Source: Dipteris shenzhenensis
Lineage: Eukaryota > Polypodiophyta > Polypodiopsida > Gleicheniales
DNA: 64,000 nt
NCBI GenBank assembly: GCA_047967505.1
Contig: CM106539.1
Strand: one strand, 5' to 3'
The notes beneath the pieces are model-generated. The model saw only the letters and a program-made list of their open reading frames with translations, searched no databases and was not told where the DNA came from. This document shows, piece after piece, positions 23,600-35,006 of the stretch. A program made the translations under genes and the position numbers. The first letter of the stretch is position 1, and every line of letters begins with the position of its first letter.

Positions 23600-25190
23600 A
23601 ATTTGCTTCAACAACTACAACAAAGGAAAGGACACAGAGAGCCATTACAGAGAAGAATGCTTATTGTACTTGCCATTTATCAATATGGAACACGTCTTAT
23701 AAGATAACATCGCTACATGGCATGACCTATACCATATGAAAAAGTGATAAAACAAAATCATTCACAATTCAACAAGATCATCCTGAATATAATCTTTGAA
23801 AGAACATCGAACTTGACATCGTCAACTTCATCAACTACTGCACAGTGTCCAACTAGGCTAGAGAAGTATGACCTAGTAGTTGATACAAATATCAATTACA
23901 AGCAAGGACAAACTAACAATGCTCCTCACTTCTACATTGACATCACCTCAAACGCTATCATCAAACAGCTTAACAAAGAACAAAGGCTAATGGTGGATGA
24001 CATTAGAGATACAATCCAGAAATTTTTTTTTACCTCTCCCTATCCGGGAACCTAGGGATGGGAAAGACTTACACATTGATGGTTATTGTATAGGCACTAC
24101 TATGATCATACTTCCACTAAGAAACAACAAACATAGACAACCCAAGGATACTGCTACTAGCATATATAGGAAAAGCAGCTCGCTAGATAGGACGAACGAT
24201 GATACATGCAGCACTACACGTGCCACTATTGACTACATCTACATACATGACACTCTCAGTCGAGAAACTACAAGAGCTTGCAATACTGTACAAAGACATC
24301 TAACTAATAGTCCTAGATGATGTCTCTCTTGTGGGCTTGAACATATTGATTGCAATTGATATGTGAATGCATGAAATAAAACATAATCAGATACATGATA
24401 CAACCTTTTAGATGAGCAGATGTACTCCTATGCGGCGACCTCTGCCAAGCAAGCCCCACCAAAGACTCGTGGATATTCTTGAAGCAAACAACATCTTCGG
24501 GAATGATTTCATCATTTTGGGAGAACTACATACTGTACTATGAACTAAGAGAACCGAAGCACACTAAACAACTTATACTTACGTCAACCATAAAAGAAGC
24601 ACACAATATGACATCTGTTCTACATGAATGCTTCAAAAGACATGCAAAATGAATATGTCTTCCGTACTATAACAACACAACCACACATCCTCAGGGCAAA
24701 AGACATATGACATGGAACTTGTAGTAAGACAGTGAGCATCTCCATAGCTCCAAGTGTTGGCCTCAAAACATACTACAAAACTGACATCATCATCAACAAC
24801 AATGAAGACATGTACCATGAAGGATCACAATCACTACTAGCAGTCTTCACTCACTCTTCAAGTCAAAAAAAGGGAATAACGTTGCAGTTGTAAACACATA
24901 CAAACATCCCAAAGCAAGCACAACATCGCTATTACAAGTTATAGACCAAAGCCTATAAAAAATCAATAAAGACGCAACAACTTACATCATGGGGGACTTC
25001 AACATTAAATTCAACGAGGAAACACGCTCAAAACATCAATAGCAGGAGTCCATGTCATCAAAAAACATGTACCAAATAATCAACGAACCGACCACAATTC
25101 ATGGATCAACAATTGATCATATATGGACAAACAAGCCTTCGACTACCACTGCGACCGGCACAAACTACACTTACTGGTCAGGTCACTAGA
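23600..25190 (+). pseudogene. PIF1-like helicase plus EEP endonuclease remnant, copy 1
   Basis: Order: ESHYREECLLYLPF (a region that precedes the helicase in RepHel proteins), LNKEQRLMVDDI, Walker A GMGKTYTLM (24056-24082), GKAAR followed by TMIHAALHVP, Walker B LIVLDDVSLVG (about 24306), then IMGDFNIKFNEET and STIDHIWTN (24988-25170), the EEP (AP-endonuclease-like) core. Helicase with EEP is the arrangement known from Helentron/Helitron2 elements. Many stops and frameshifts; the Rep nuclease motif was not seen. Confidence 0.7.
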
Positions 25191-25414
25191 TATTATATGT
25201 TACAAGTAACGAATAGAACATTAAGTACAAAAAAATTTCATGACATTTGGGGGCAGGACTAATGAATTATATTCATCTTGTTTTTTTAGTTGTACTAAAA
25301 TTGGAACTTCCCCATACGAGGTCACCATAATAAAGCTCTACGCTGTCCGCGGGCTTGAACTGAGGATATAGCGGCTTGGTCTAAACTCCCGTGGGAGAGA
25401 TGAGTGCCTAGCAG

Positions 25415-25785
25415 TCAGAGGGATTTCGCCAAAGTATAAACTATGCAGACGGCACCATCGTTGAACTCTCCTGCGTCCCCGAACTCTACAACGCATGATT
25501 CAAGCACGGCGTTCAAATTGCTGATGATGGTGGCGCTCTCCACAGTGACTGACACGTCCTCAATTTGAAGGTTTTCCACGCTTGCAATACAGTTCCCTAC
25601 GTGGGTTACAATGTCCTCCCCTGCAGGTATGTTGTAGCTAGGCAATTGCGCAAAACCGTCAATGGCGTAGTCGCAAGCTATCTCGTTAGGACCGTATCCG
25701 CGTAGGTGCACCACAATTGGGCATAGCATGCCGAGGTAGTCATCAGCAGCATGACGGCAAGAAACAGCCTGGGATAGTTCTTCAT
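25415..25785 (-). pseudogene. small secreted Cys-containing protein, copy 1, frameshifted
   Basis: Homologue of the intact gene at 53673-54044. It starts with the same signal peptide from 25785, but one C is missing near 25695 (ACCGTATCC versus ACCGTCATCC), which throws the frame after about 30 codons. The remaining 104-codon frame matches the intact copy almost perfectly. Confidence 0.75.
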
Positions 25786-26350
25786 CTTGGCCCTCCTGGA
25801 TAAAAATTAGGGACGTCAGAGATGGGCGGGTGTGCAGCTATCATGAGTACAAATCCTTCGAAAACAAAACAAAACGAAAGGAAGCGAAGAACGCTGGAAG
25901 GCGAAGGCGTGACGGATTAACCAATAGATTACGCAAGTGATGATCACCTACGCAAGGCGCTTGTGCGGGGTGCTAAAAATTTCGGTCCGGATACTAGCGC
26001 CCGTTTATACTGATGGGAGGGCGAGCTTGTACTGATGAGGGGCTCTTCTTTAAGAGCGGCGACTAGACCAACCAGTTAGGAACGGACACACACATCTTGG
26101 TGCGACGGTGACGGTCCAGTGCTCACAGAAACCGCTAAGATTTTGGATTGCCCTCAAAATTAAGGGCTGGGAAAAATGTTTTATGTGAGCACTGGCACTG
26201 CGACCATCTTGGTTGTTGTCGCTCGCCGGCCAATTACCGTGCCTTGGGAGGCAGCCGCCTTCCTGTTGAGTCGTTGACGATGATAATCAATCACAAATGG
26301 GACACTGGAAACAACGTTGAATTATAAAGCGCCCGTCAACTATCAAACAA

Positions 26351-26645
26351 CAAGGTGAGGCCCTCAAAGATAAGGTCCATCGAAGGTGGATCCTCCACCC
26401 GGCTTCGAGAAGGGGAGAGGTGGGATAAGGTCCATGGAAGGTGTATGGATTAAGTTATAAGGTTGAGTAGGCAGCGAAATTTTTTTTGGGGAATTTGCCT
26501 CGTCTTAAAAAAAAGAGAGAAGAGGTTGTTCTAGTAAGTTGATTATCGACATGTATGTATTTGTTAGGTATTTGAATTTTCGTATACATCGTGCTTCATG
26601 TTTTTACATTTTTATTAATATGTGTTTTTATTGTTTTCCTATGTT
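26351..26645. other. right flank of Helentron-like copy 1
   Basis: GC-mixed then A-rich sequence with a direct repeat of AAGGTCCATSGAAGGTG (about 26370 and 26427). No gene seen. Confidence 0.4.
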
Positions 26646-27134
26646 TTATGATATGCATGCATGTGTTGGAGTGTCTCGAATTGCATTAATATATGCACGT
26701 ACATATTTTGTAGGAGTCTCAAATATTTCTGAGTACTTCGCTACTGTTATGCAATCATTTCTTAGAGATGTACGCTTCCTTTTTCTGGTTGTCAAATTGA
26801 CTGTAACAGTCGGAGTTATCATTGCTTGTGTTGTTTCTAGAGGATAAGGACATTGCTTGATTTTGTTGATGTGATCACTGTTTTGAGCTATGGGTTCTTT
26901 TGTTATTGTCTGGATTGTAGCACTGTCTCTTTTTTTAAAGTTTGAGATTTTAAGCCTAGTAGTGTCGGCACGTATTGTAGTCAATGGATACTTTTCGCGT
27001 AAGGTGTGCACTATGTCGTTTGTTGAGTTGTAGTTGTTTGTTTCAATAATCTCTTCCAAACTAAGGACCATGGCTTTTGTCCAGTGAGTGTTCTTCTTTT
27101 TGTTTGGTTGCATCGTGCCTATGTACGTAAACAT
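26646..27134 (-). CDS. hypothetical protein, basic, possible HTH
   Basis: A 162-codon open frame starting MFTYIGTMQPNKKKN. The segment HWTKAMVLSLEEIIETNN...TLREKYPLTTIRA could form a helix-turn-helix of SANT/Myb-like spacing, and TRKRKRTS looks like a nuclear signal. This is weak pattern reading. The frame lies in AT-rich DNA with no second copy in the window. Transcription from the opposite strand cannot be excluded. Confidence 0.35.
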   Translation of the reverse strand: MFTYIGTMQPNKKKNTHWTKAMVLSLEEIIETNNYNSTNDIVHTLREKYPLTTIRADTTRLKISNFKKRDSATIQTITKEPIAQNSDHINKIKQCPYPLETTQAMITPTVTVNLTTRKRKRTSLRNDCITVAKYSEIFETPTKYVRAYINAIRDTPTHACIS

Positions 27135-27155
27135 TTCAGGATGTTTTATTATAAC

Positions 27156-27605
27156 TTACACTTCTTTTGTTTGTTTTGGAAGCTTTGTAGGCAGTAAATT
27201 ATCATATTTAATTTTGTCATTAGTATGATACGTTTTCAGTTCGAAACCGAAAGTGTTGAATAGAACATGTTGCAAGAATAGGTTGTGGGCACAGTAGTAA
27301 TAATGATCATGTAGCAATCCTCCTTGAAAGTATTCTTCATTACTGTTGATGTGTAAGTAAAGGTGTTTAAAGAGGTTTGATTTAAAGAGCTGTAGCCCCC
27401 ATTGCTCGTGCACAAATGTAGTTGTCTGTAGCAATTTGTATTCTTCAGAGTAAACTATTTTTTTCAGTGCTGTGGGCGTTGCGTACGTAGAATGCTGGTG
27501 TCTTGAACTTGATTGTAGATGCGCTAAGATGCCTTCTGCAATTGCTCGGTGAATGTGTGTATGAAAATTTGAAAAGTATTTGAAAGTAGTAAAGTGAAGT
27601 GTTTA
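27156..27605 (-). CDS. hypothetical protein fragment, no start codon seen
   Basis: Open from a stop at about 27606 to the stop at 27156, about 149 codons, rich in His, Tyr, Phe and Leu (for example GGLLHDHYYYCAHNLFLQH). It lies just upstream of, and on the same strand as, the 162-codon ORF, 21 bp away. No family recognised. The length in AT-rich DNA is suggestive of coding. Confidence 0.3.
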
Positions 27606-28566
27606 ATTGTATTGTCGCATGCTATTCGAAGATAACATGACAGCTTTAAAAAAATTAAGATATATTATTAATATAGATGGTGTTTATTTTAAATCTTGTA
27701 TTTTCTATTTAAGAAAATTGGCAAACTGGTTTTTGGGTGCAAACATGAAGTTATTGACGAAATATAAAGTTGTATGTAATAGAGGTACAGAGGATAAAAG
27801 TTCTATGTTCGAAAAGAGTCTCAAATTTCCAAAAAGGGTTGTACATGAAAGACAAAGCCCCTACAGCGCAAGGACTTGGTCTTGTATAAGCAGATATGAT
27901 TTTCTGTTATCAAAATGAGGACGCTAATAACACACTTGCTTCGAATAAAAACAAGCCATATTTGTAAGGGCATATCGTGTTCTTCTATTAAAAGTAAGTC
28001 ACTCTATTTTTGAAGGATAATAAAGTTAAAAATAAGGAAGACGTATGGTTGTTAAATCTACAGGGTAATAAAGTTCAAGTACTTGTAGTAATTTTTCAAA
28101 TTATCAGCAATTAATGAGTACTTGTATGAAATTTTCGTAAGTGCATAAGTAAGAATCATGAGAATAAACCATCATAATTGAAAATATTAAGAAGCATAAA
28201 ACTTTGATAAAGCATGGAAAAGAAAGAGTACAAAAGTTTATGTGCTTAAAGTAACTACTTGGATTTTTATAAATTAATAAGTACTTTTTCAAATGTTTTA
28301 CTTGTTAAAATTCAAGCATTATGAGCACGAAATTTCGATGGGGACATGATTTTGTAATATGGAAACGAAGCATTGTAGTTCAAATTTTAAATACGTCAAA
28401 ATATTGAGAAGCCATTGAAGAGTAAACTTTACATATTGGTAATAACACATAAAGCAAGAAGAAACATTGTACTTTTTTCAGTTTGAATGGAAATAAGGCA
28501 TATATACAAGAGTAAATCATGTCCTTTTATTAAAAGCAAATCATTCTACTTCTGAAGCAAAACAAA
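27606..28566. other. AT-rich DNA without a supported gene
   Basis: A plus-strand frame of 104 codons (27607-27918) starts on the other side of the same point, but shows no motif. TTTTATTAAAAGTAAGTCA (about 27985) is echoed by TTTTATTAAAAGCAAATCA (about 28524). Nothing else seen. Confidence 0.4.
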
Positions 28567-28589
28567 CACAACAACACAAAGCAACTATA

Positions 28590-28860
28590 GATGCACTTGG
28601 TAGACGCACAAAATAGTGGGCGTGTCTATAGGCGTTGCTTTAGTAGAGGAATTACGGGCGCGTCTACAAGCGCGTCTAACAACTTGTCTATTTGCGCGTC
28701 TATAAACACGTCTAATTGCACGTCTAATCCGAGAAAATACGGGCCCGTCTAACATCGCGTTTATCAACACGTCTATTTGCGCATGTATTAACGCGTTTAT
28801 TTGCGTGTTTATACTGAGAATTAAACGCGCATTTAGACGCGTAGATAGATGCAAACCAGA
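28590..28860. repeat. family-2 left subterminal repeats
   Basis: About 12 copies of GCGTCTA or the complement TAGACGC, often as GCGCGTCTA, spaced 15-25 bp. The matching cluster in the second copy is at 56875-57125. Confidence 0.8.
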
Positions 28861-29133
28861 GAATACGTCAGAAAGTGAGATTTTGGTGTACATCATTGCT
28901 TTCCAAACATTGCCCATGATTACCAAAGCACATAATTTTAACAGAACATCAATGCTTTTTTGCAAGCCCACATATACAAGAATTAAGTGAGGTGAGGAGA
29001 ATGAGACAATATGTAAAATAGTTTTGCCAATATCAATGATGGGGCTACGGTTCAATCTCATCCTCAATGAGATCAACCCTTGCCAAACTATCTACTTCAA
29101 AATCCAAACAAGTGTTTAGATCTACAAATACAT

Positions 29134-32100
29134 TCAACCCACTACTACTTGTGTACTCATGTGCTCATCGAAATCAGCATCACCAATGGTAGGCTCGTCC
29201 TCACGGGTAATGGCCTCAATATCTGTATCTCCTATCTCATGATCATCCTCCTCTCTCGTATCACGGTCATCATCACGTCCATGGCCATGATCATCCTCCA
29301 TATGCTCCATATTAGTAAATGTACTATACATCACTTTGGAACGTGGCATAATAGGTATGACATGCCACCATCTATTATTATCCACCATTGGTTGATAGAC
29401 AACCTAATTCAAACACAAATACAATCATGTTATTTTTCTTGCATCAAATATTTAAAAGCGAGTATTTTTATATGTGTGCACAGTACCTGTTCACATTGTT
29501 GCGGTAGTACTAGTGTGTCCTTCCTACTTTGCCAAAACTTTGTGGAGTCAATAGTTACAAAGCCACTTGCATGGTGTTTGATTGTTGCATTAGGGCCTCT
29601 TTCCACCACGTCCTTAAACCACTTTACATCCAAAACATACACAAAGAAGCGTTGAAAGTCAAGCATAATAATATCTTGGATTATGCCACAATAATCATCC
29701 ATGGCTCCATTGGCTCCCTCAAAGCTAGCAATGACGCCGCAATCTTGTGTGTTTCTCTTATCATCAATCCGTTGTGTTCGAAAATTCTTGCCCTCACACC
29801 ATATAGCATTGAACATAGTGCACTACACCAAGAAAAAATCAATTAAATAAGCAATCTAAATTATTGAAAGCTCCTAACTTATGCATAACATTCTATATAC
29901 CGACCTTGCTCATGCATCCCCTAGCATACTCCCATTCTTCCATTGTGATATGCATCCCCTCGTCTTTCTCTGCTTTCTCCATTTCATCAAGTAGCCAATC
30001 CACATGAATATCCTTTGAAAGTGCTCTTAGATACTGAGGGTATGGCACACGAGATCCATGGTGTGTACGAAAGAGGGCCCTTTCTTCTTGTCTTCTTGCC
30101 TTTGCATCCTCGTATCTTGTCACCCATTTTTTCATCACATCACTATTAAGCACGCAAAAGAGGTTGATACTATTATGCAACTCCGTGTCTATTACTTTGT
30201 TGCGTCCTTTCCCTTGAGGCACAATAGAGATCATCCTTAGGTCTTCATCATCTCTCCATAGTCGTGGGAGAGAGCTATCCACATCAACAAGAAACTCAAA
30301 AGTATCTACAAGTGACTCTTGTACCAACCAACCCTCGGCCATGCTACCTTCGGGTCTTGCATTTTGTCTCAAGAAGCCCTTCAAGGTCTTCATGAAGCGC
30401 TCGAGGAAGAACAACCATCGTGCATGTATAGTACCGCATATAGCAATCTCATCCACCAAATGCACTATAAGATGTAGTTGGCTTGTGAGAATAGAACGTG
30501 GAAATGTCTCCTCCACTAAACAAACCACCTCCACTGACATAACTCGAGCATTCTCAAGTGTGGTGGGATCTATTTCCTTTGAGCTCACATACCTAGAAAT
30601 AAAAAAGTACAGCATATTAGCAATATGCATTCAAACTTGCATGGAGCATTGATACGCATCATATTTTGTATCATGTAAAGTACCTCACAAGCTCGCCCAT
30701 CTTGTAAATACAATCTTTCACGTCCTTCAATGCACTACGTGAAATGCTAGTAGGTAGTATGAACTGAACCCACGAGAAGGTGGTTGATTAGTTGCTCATA
30801 ATTATTCACTCATACATTTGGAAGGAAAAAGATATTATGCACATAAAATACTTACTTGGAGCATCTTGTGCCAATCATGAGATTTCAAGCCATATAATTG
30901 CTCTACACCTCTTTTCTTGCTCTTTGTAAAGGCTCCCTTCAAACACCTCATGCATCCAGTGGGAGTACGAATTGTAGTAATAGCGCGCTTCACCGTCGCC
31001 ATCTCTAGCTTTGATAACATCCACGATGCACGAGGTAAAAAAACATGCCCATTTGGTCTCTCTTGTGGCCAAGCTTCATGCATCCTCCCTGTGGTACGTA
31101 GATCCTCCCTTATGCCTACGAAATCTCGTGTCCCATTCAAATGCTCCCAAATGGTAGATGCCACATTCTTGAAGATATGCATGGGATCAAGCAGGTGATT
31201 GATCTTGAGGTGGGACCAATATGGTAAACGATAAAAGATGGAGTATCTAAACAAAATAAAGTGTTAGCGGGCAATCTTTATTTCTAGCCAATATAGCACA
31301 CAATAGTTACAAACCCTTATCGGCTCATGCCAAGTGGTGGAGGAGTTGTGGAACCGTCCCAAATTCTCATCCAATCTCCTGCAGTGAGTGATTGTGGGAG
31401 GAATTCATTCCAAGGGGCAACATATCTAGGATGATCAGGTGGGAGAAATCGATGGTGATTCTCATAGATGACCTTATTCAATGCGTCTGCCCGTGAGGCA
31501 ACAAGCGAAGGACCACAAACAGGACATGCATGGTAACCCGATGTAGTGAGACCTGAACAATAGATGCAATTAAGAGTTGAAGGTGGGTCAGGGTGCCACA
31601 TCCTTTGCCTATTCATAATTAGAAGTGCAATGCTTACCTGAACACTTGCCATAGCCTGGGTTGTCATGCATCGTCCACATCAAGACTGCTTTGCAGTTGA
31701 AGTCTCGTGACGAGGGAGGCCTGCTCACATCATGCACCTCGATACCTCTCCAAAGTATCTCTAGCTTGTCAATCAAAGGCTCCAAATAAACATCAGGGTT
31801 TTTGACTTTATGTTTCCCTGGAATTAGAAGGGACAGCATAACATGTCCTTTCTTTATAGCCATAGAGGGTGGAAGATTATAATTCACCAATATCACTGGC
31901 CTTACACTGTAAGAGGTGCTTTTGAGACCAAATGGGTTCACACCGTTCATACCGAATGCAAGTCTCAAGCTCCTAGGTTCTTCCTTGAAGCTTGGCCATG
32001 TGTCTTCAATATGCTTCCACGCAGGAGAGTCCGCGGGAGTTCTCCACTTGCCATCGGTTGATCGATGGGAGGAATGCCATGACATGAGCTCTACAATAGA

Positions 32101-33103
32101 TTTGCACTTGAACATATATTGGATGCGAGGGATTATGGAAAAATGTCGCAGAACCTTACGAGGCACGTCCAAAGTTTTGAAATCTGCTCTATATCTTGCC
32201 TCTCCACAAGTAGGACACTCTCTTGCATCCTTATGTAGTCCACGAAACAAAACGCAATCGTTGACACATGCATGGATGCGCTTGTAATCTAATCCTCCAA
32301 GAGAGGTCACATGTTGCCTTGCCATATCTCTTGAGGTCAGTAATTTATTCTCCCTTGGAAGCATTTTACACAATAGCCTGCACGTGAAGACCATAAATGA
32401 GGAAAAGCATTCGAGTAATTGACCCATGTGCATAATTCACCATGTTTGCAAAAGCTTACTTGAGTAATGCATTCAAACTTGCATTTCTCCATCCATAGAT
32501 GGTTTGCAAGTTTAGTAACTCAAGGGAGGCACGTAGAACAGAGAATGTGCACCCCTCAAACAGTGGAGTCGATGCTACAGTAAAAAGATCATCCTGCTCC
32601 ATGTTATCATCCCTCCCTAGATGGACATATAAATCCCGCACCATATCATCAAACACCTCCTCCTCCACGGCTTCATGAGGTAATGGCGGAGGGATACTAT
32701 CACCATCACTCCATGCATCCATAACAGTCTCTCCTGAAGATCCCACCTCATATCGCCGATGCTTCGCCTCCTCACGGCGAGCATAGGGCAACATATGTGG
32801 GTGTGGCACTGCATCCTGTATCAAATTAAAATGGGATCATAACTCAAACATATGAACACCCATAGGTATCTCAATCAACCTTAACTCTTTAACACTTACC
32901 ATGTTTACGGTCGCATCCCATTCTCCATACTTTGAGATGTGATTGAGTGTAATCCTGCGTGCACGATACATGTTTCCTCGACATCGATCACACATACATT
33001 TGATTTTTTGCTCCAACCACATTTCGCGATGGTGGATACGGAGGGATTCATCCTCATTGGAGCTACTTTGAAGATGAAGACATCCTACAAACAAACAACC
33101 CAA
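29134..33103 (-). CDS. family-2 TNP2-like transposase, nearly intact
   Basis: Read from 33103 down: a Cys-rich N-terminus (KCMCDRCRGNMYRARR), an acidic exon (32456-32824), the TNP2 core (about 32390-31640: HACVNDCVLFRG, CPTCGEARYR, FGMNGVNPFG, WTMHDNPGYG), 31560-31320 (GLTTSGYHACPVCG), 31245-30860 (LLDPMHIFKNV, GLKSHDWHKM), DUF4218 (30600-29905: WLFFLERFMKTLKGFLR), DUF4216 (29820-29487: DCGVIASF, FFVYVLDVKWF), and an acidic final exon. Splice sites are GT-AG where visible. I found no stop in the conserved exons. A 1-nt deletion relative to 57308-57649 (GAGTACACAAG versus GAGTGGCACAAG) shortens the last ~30 residues. It is the best-preserved transposase here. The exact start codon is uncertain. 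Confidence 0.82.
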
Positions 33104-33129
33104 AAAAATTTGCTCTTCTTCAAATGTTT

Positions 33130-33880
33130 TCCCTCAAACTCTGTGGCGCGTCTAAAAGAGTGTCTGTTTGTTCTGTGGTGCGCGTCTAAAATCGCGTTTA
33201 AAACCGCATCTAAAACCGCGTCTACCCTGTGTATAGATACGCTCCTATAGACGCACTATTAGACATGCCTATAGACGCGACTTTTAAACCTGCTTTTAGC
33301 GCGCTCGCTTTGCTTTTCTTCACACTACTTAAACTTCGCGCGGCTTCCTTGTTTCGTTATTAGTTGATCCACAGTTTCGATGCTTAAGAGGAAGGCACCT
33401 ACACTTGCTTCCAAGCTTACACTCAAGAGGAAGGCACCCACACTTACTTCCAAGCATAAAGGAGAGGAGGGCGAACAAGGAGGAGAAGCTGCAACTGTGA
33501 AAAAGGAGAAGAACCTTCCATACCTCTATTCAAGGTAAGTCTTTTTGCAGTTGATCTTTTTTGGAAGTTTGCTCTCTTTGGATTTGTACTTTCTCGTATC
33601 CAACTCTCTTTGGATTTTTACTTTCTCCTATCCAAAAAACGCATGATATGGGTATCAGTGTCACGTTTGTGTGTCGGGCGCAATGTCCTTTTCTACTTTT
33701 TAAAAAAGTCTGTCTGTCGAAGCGCGTCTATAGGCGCGTCTCAGAGCGCGTCTAAAATCGCATCTATAGGCGCGTCTAAATGCGTGTCTAGGCTATTTGC
33801 AGACACAGACAGCCGCATCTATAGACGCACTGTTATACGCAAAAATAGACGCGTCTATAGACGCGCTCCGACAGTAACCC
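33130..33880. repeat. family-2 internal TAGACGCG repeats in the divergent promoter region
   Basis: Two clusters, 33140-33300 and 33715-33875, of GCGTCTA/TAGACGC identical to those at the element end. They lie between the divergent TNP2 and TNPA genes, so they may act both at the ends and at the promoters. Confidence 0.75.
33380..33535 (+). CDS. possible first exon of the family-2 TNPA gene
   Basis: ATG at 33380, 52 codons rich in Lys with an internal duplication (LKRKAPTLASK / LKRKAPTLTSK), ending at a strong AAG/GTAAGT donor at 33536. A nuclear-signal exon is plausible. However, splicing to the acceptor at 33945 would not be in phase with the MWPGS frame, so it may belong to another isoform or be a decoy. 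Confidence 0.35.
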
Positions 33881-34443
33881 GATTCTCTCTTCCCTTCCCC
33901 TTTCTTCACAGCTCATCAGTAATAGATTTTTTTTCTTTTTTCCAGTTCAACATGTGGCCAGGAAGCGCTTCCAGCTCACCTGATCCCCGGGATTCTATTT
34001 GGAAGGACTTATATAATCTTTTAGGGCACCCTCCTAGTCCTGCGGAGTTATATGGGTATATGACGGGTACTCTAAACACTCCCCAGGAATCGGCACTACA
34101 GACTCCAAACCACCCCACACCAGCTGAGATCACCCCAGCAGAGTCAGCAGAGCCGTCTTATGCCCCTTCTTATGCCCCTTCCCCCATGTCGTCTTATGCC
34201 CCTTCTGCCATGCCGTCTTATGCCCCTTCCCCCATGCTGTTAGGAGGTCCTTCTGTCTCGCAGAGCCGTCGACGTACTCCTGTGCAGTCGAGACTCGGTT
34301 CTCCAGCTACGAGTGGTCAGCATAGTCCCGTGCAGTCTCCAGCTACGAGTGGCCAGCGTACAGCTCGACACAACACGGTAGCAGGCGTAGTAGTAGGGAG
34401 AGCGGTGGGGGATGCATGGCACAGTGCTTTGGGAGGGGTGGCG

Positions 34444-34725
34444 CACTACAAGGCATAGGCCATTTTCCGACGAAAATACCGACGCTTTTTACATTAAATT
34501 TTTTTTTTCACGGGCGCAAACGTCGCTATAAGAGTCGCTAAAAGCGTCGAAAAAGGACCGTCGCTATAAAGCATCACTATATAGTGACACTGGTAAACGT
34601 CGCTATATATAGCAACGATAACAGTGTCGCTATATAGCGACACTGTTAATCGTCGCTATATAGCGACACTGTTAATCGTCGCTATATAGCGACACTGGTA
34701 AACGTCACTATATAGCGACGATTAA
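34444..34725. repeat. 5' TIR and subterminal palindromes of B
   Basis: The TIR is followed by at least seven copies of GTCGCTATATAGCGAC or close variants (34575-34722), in both orientations by symmetry. Confidence 0.88.
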
Positions 34726-35006
34726 TAGAACTAAAAAAAAAAGGGTTAGTGGGGCTAAACAGGGCTTGCTAATCCTTTTTTTTTTTGTAATTACAAAACA
34801 AAGTTTTTTTATAACAAAATTTCCCTTGCGAAAAGGGTGATACAAAATCGCTCTTATGAAATGATGAGCAACAAAAGCATATACATGTCGTACATATACA
34901 ACATTGTTTGTAACAAAATTACCCTTTCGAAAGGGCGATACAAAATTGCTCAAACGAGCGGATATACAAAATGACATACAGGGCGAAGAAAATGCTACTA
35001 CCACTA

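Larger units (their letters stand above)
22514..26350. mobile_element. Helentron-like segment, copy 1
   Basis: About 3.8 kb, alignable end to end with 50655-54660. It carries a degraded RepHel/PIF1 helicase with an EEP endonuclease (plus strand) and a small secreted-protein gene (minus strand). The first 1.1 kb has no recognised gene. A 94-codon minus ORF (22757-23041) is conserved in both copies but has no family resemblance. 23100-23550 is rich in degenerate GGTNGGTGGGATA repeats. Exact element ends were not found. Confidence 0.65.

Noticed and set aside
25960-26100. Hammerhead-like ribozyme (CTGATGAG near 26034)
   Set aside because: The downstream GAAA and cleavage-site stem required for the core are not in place.
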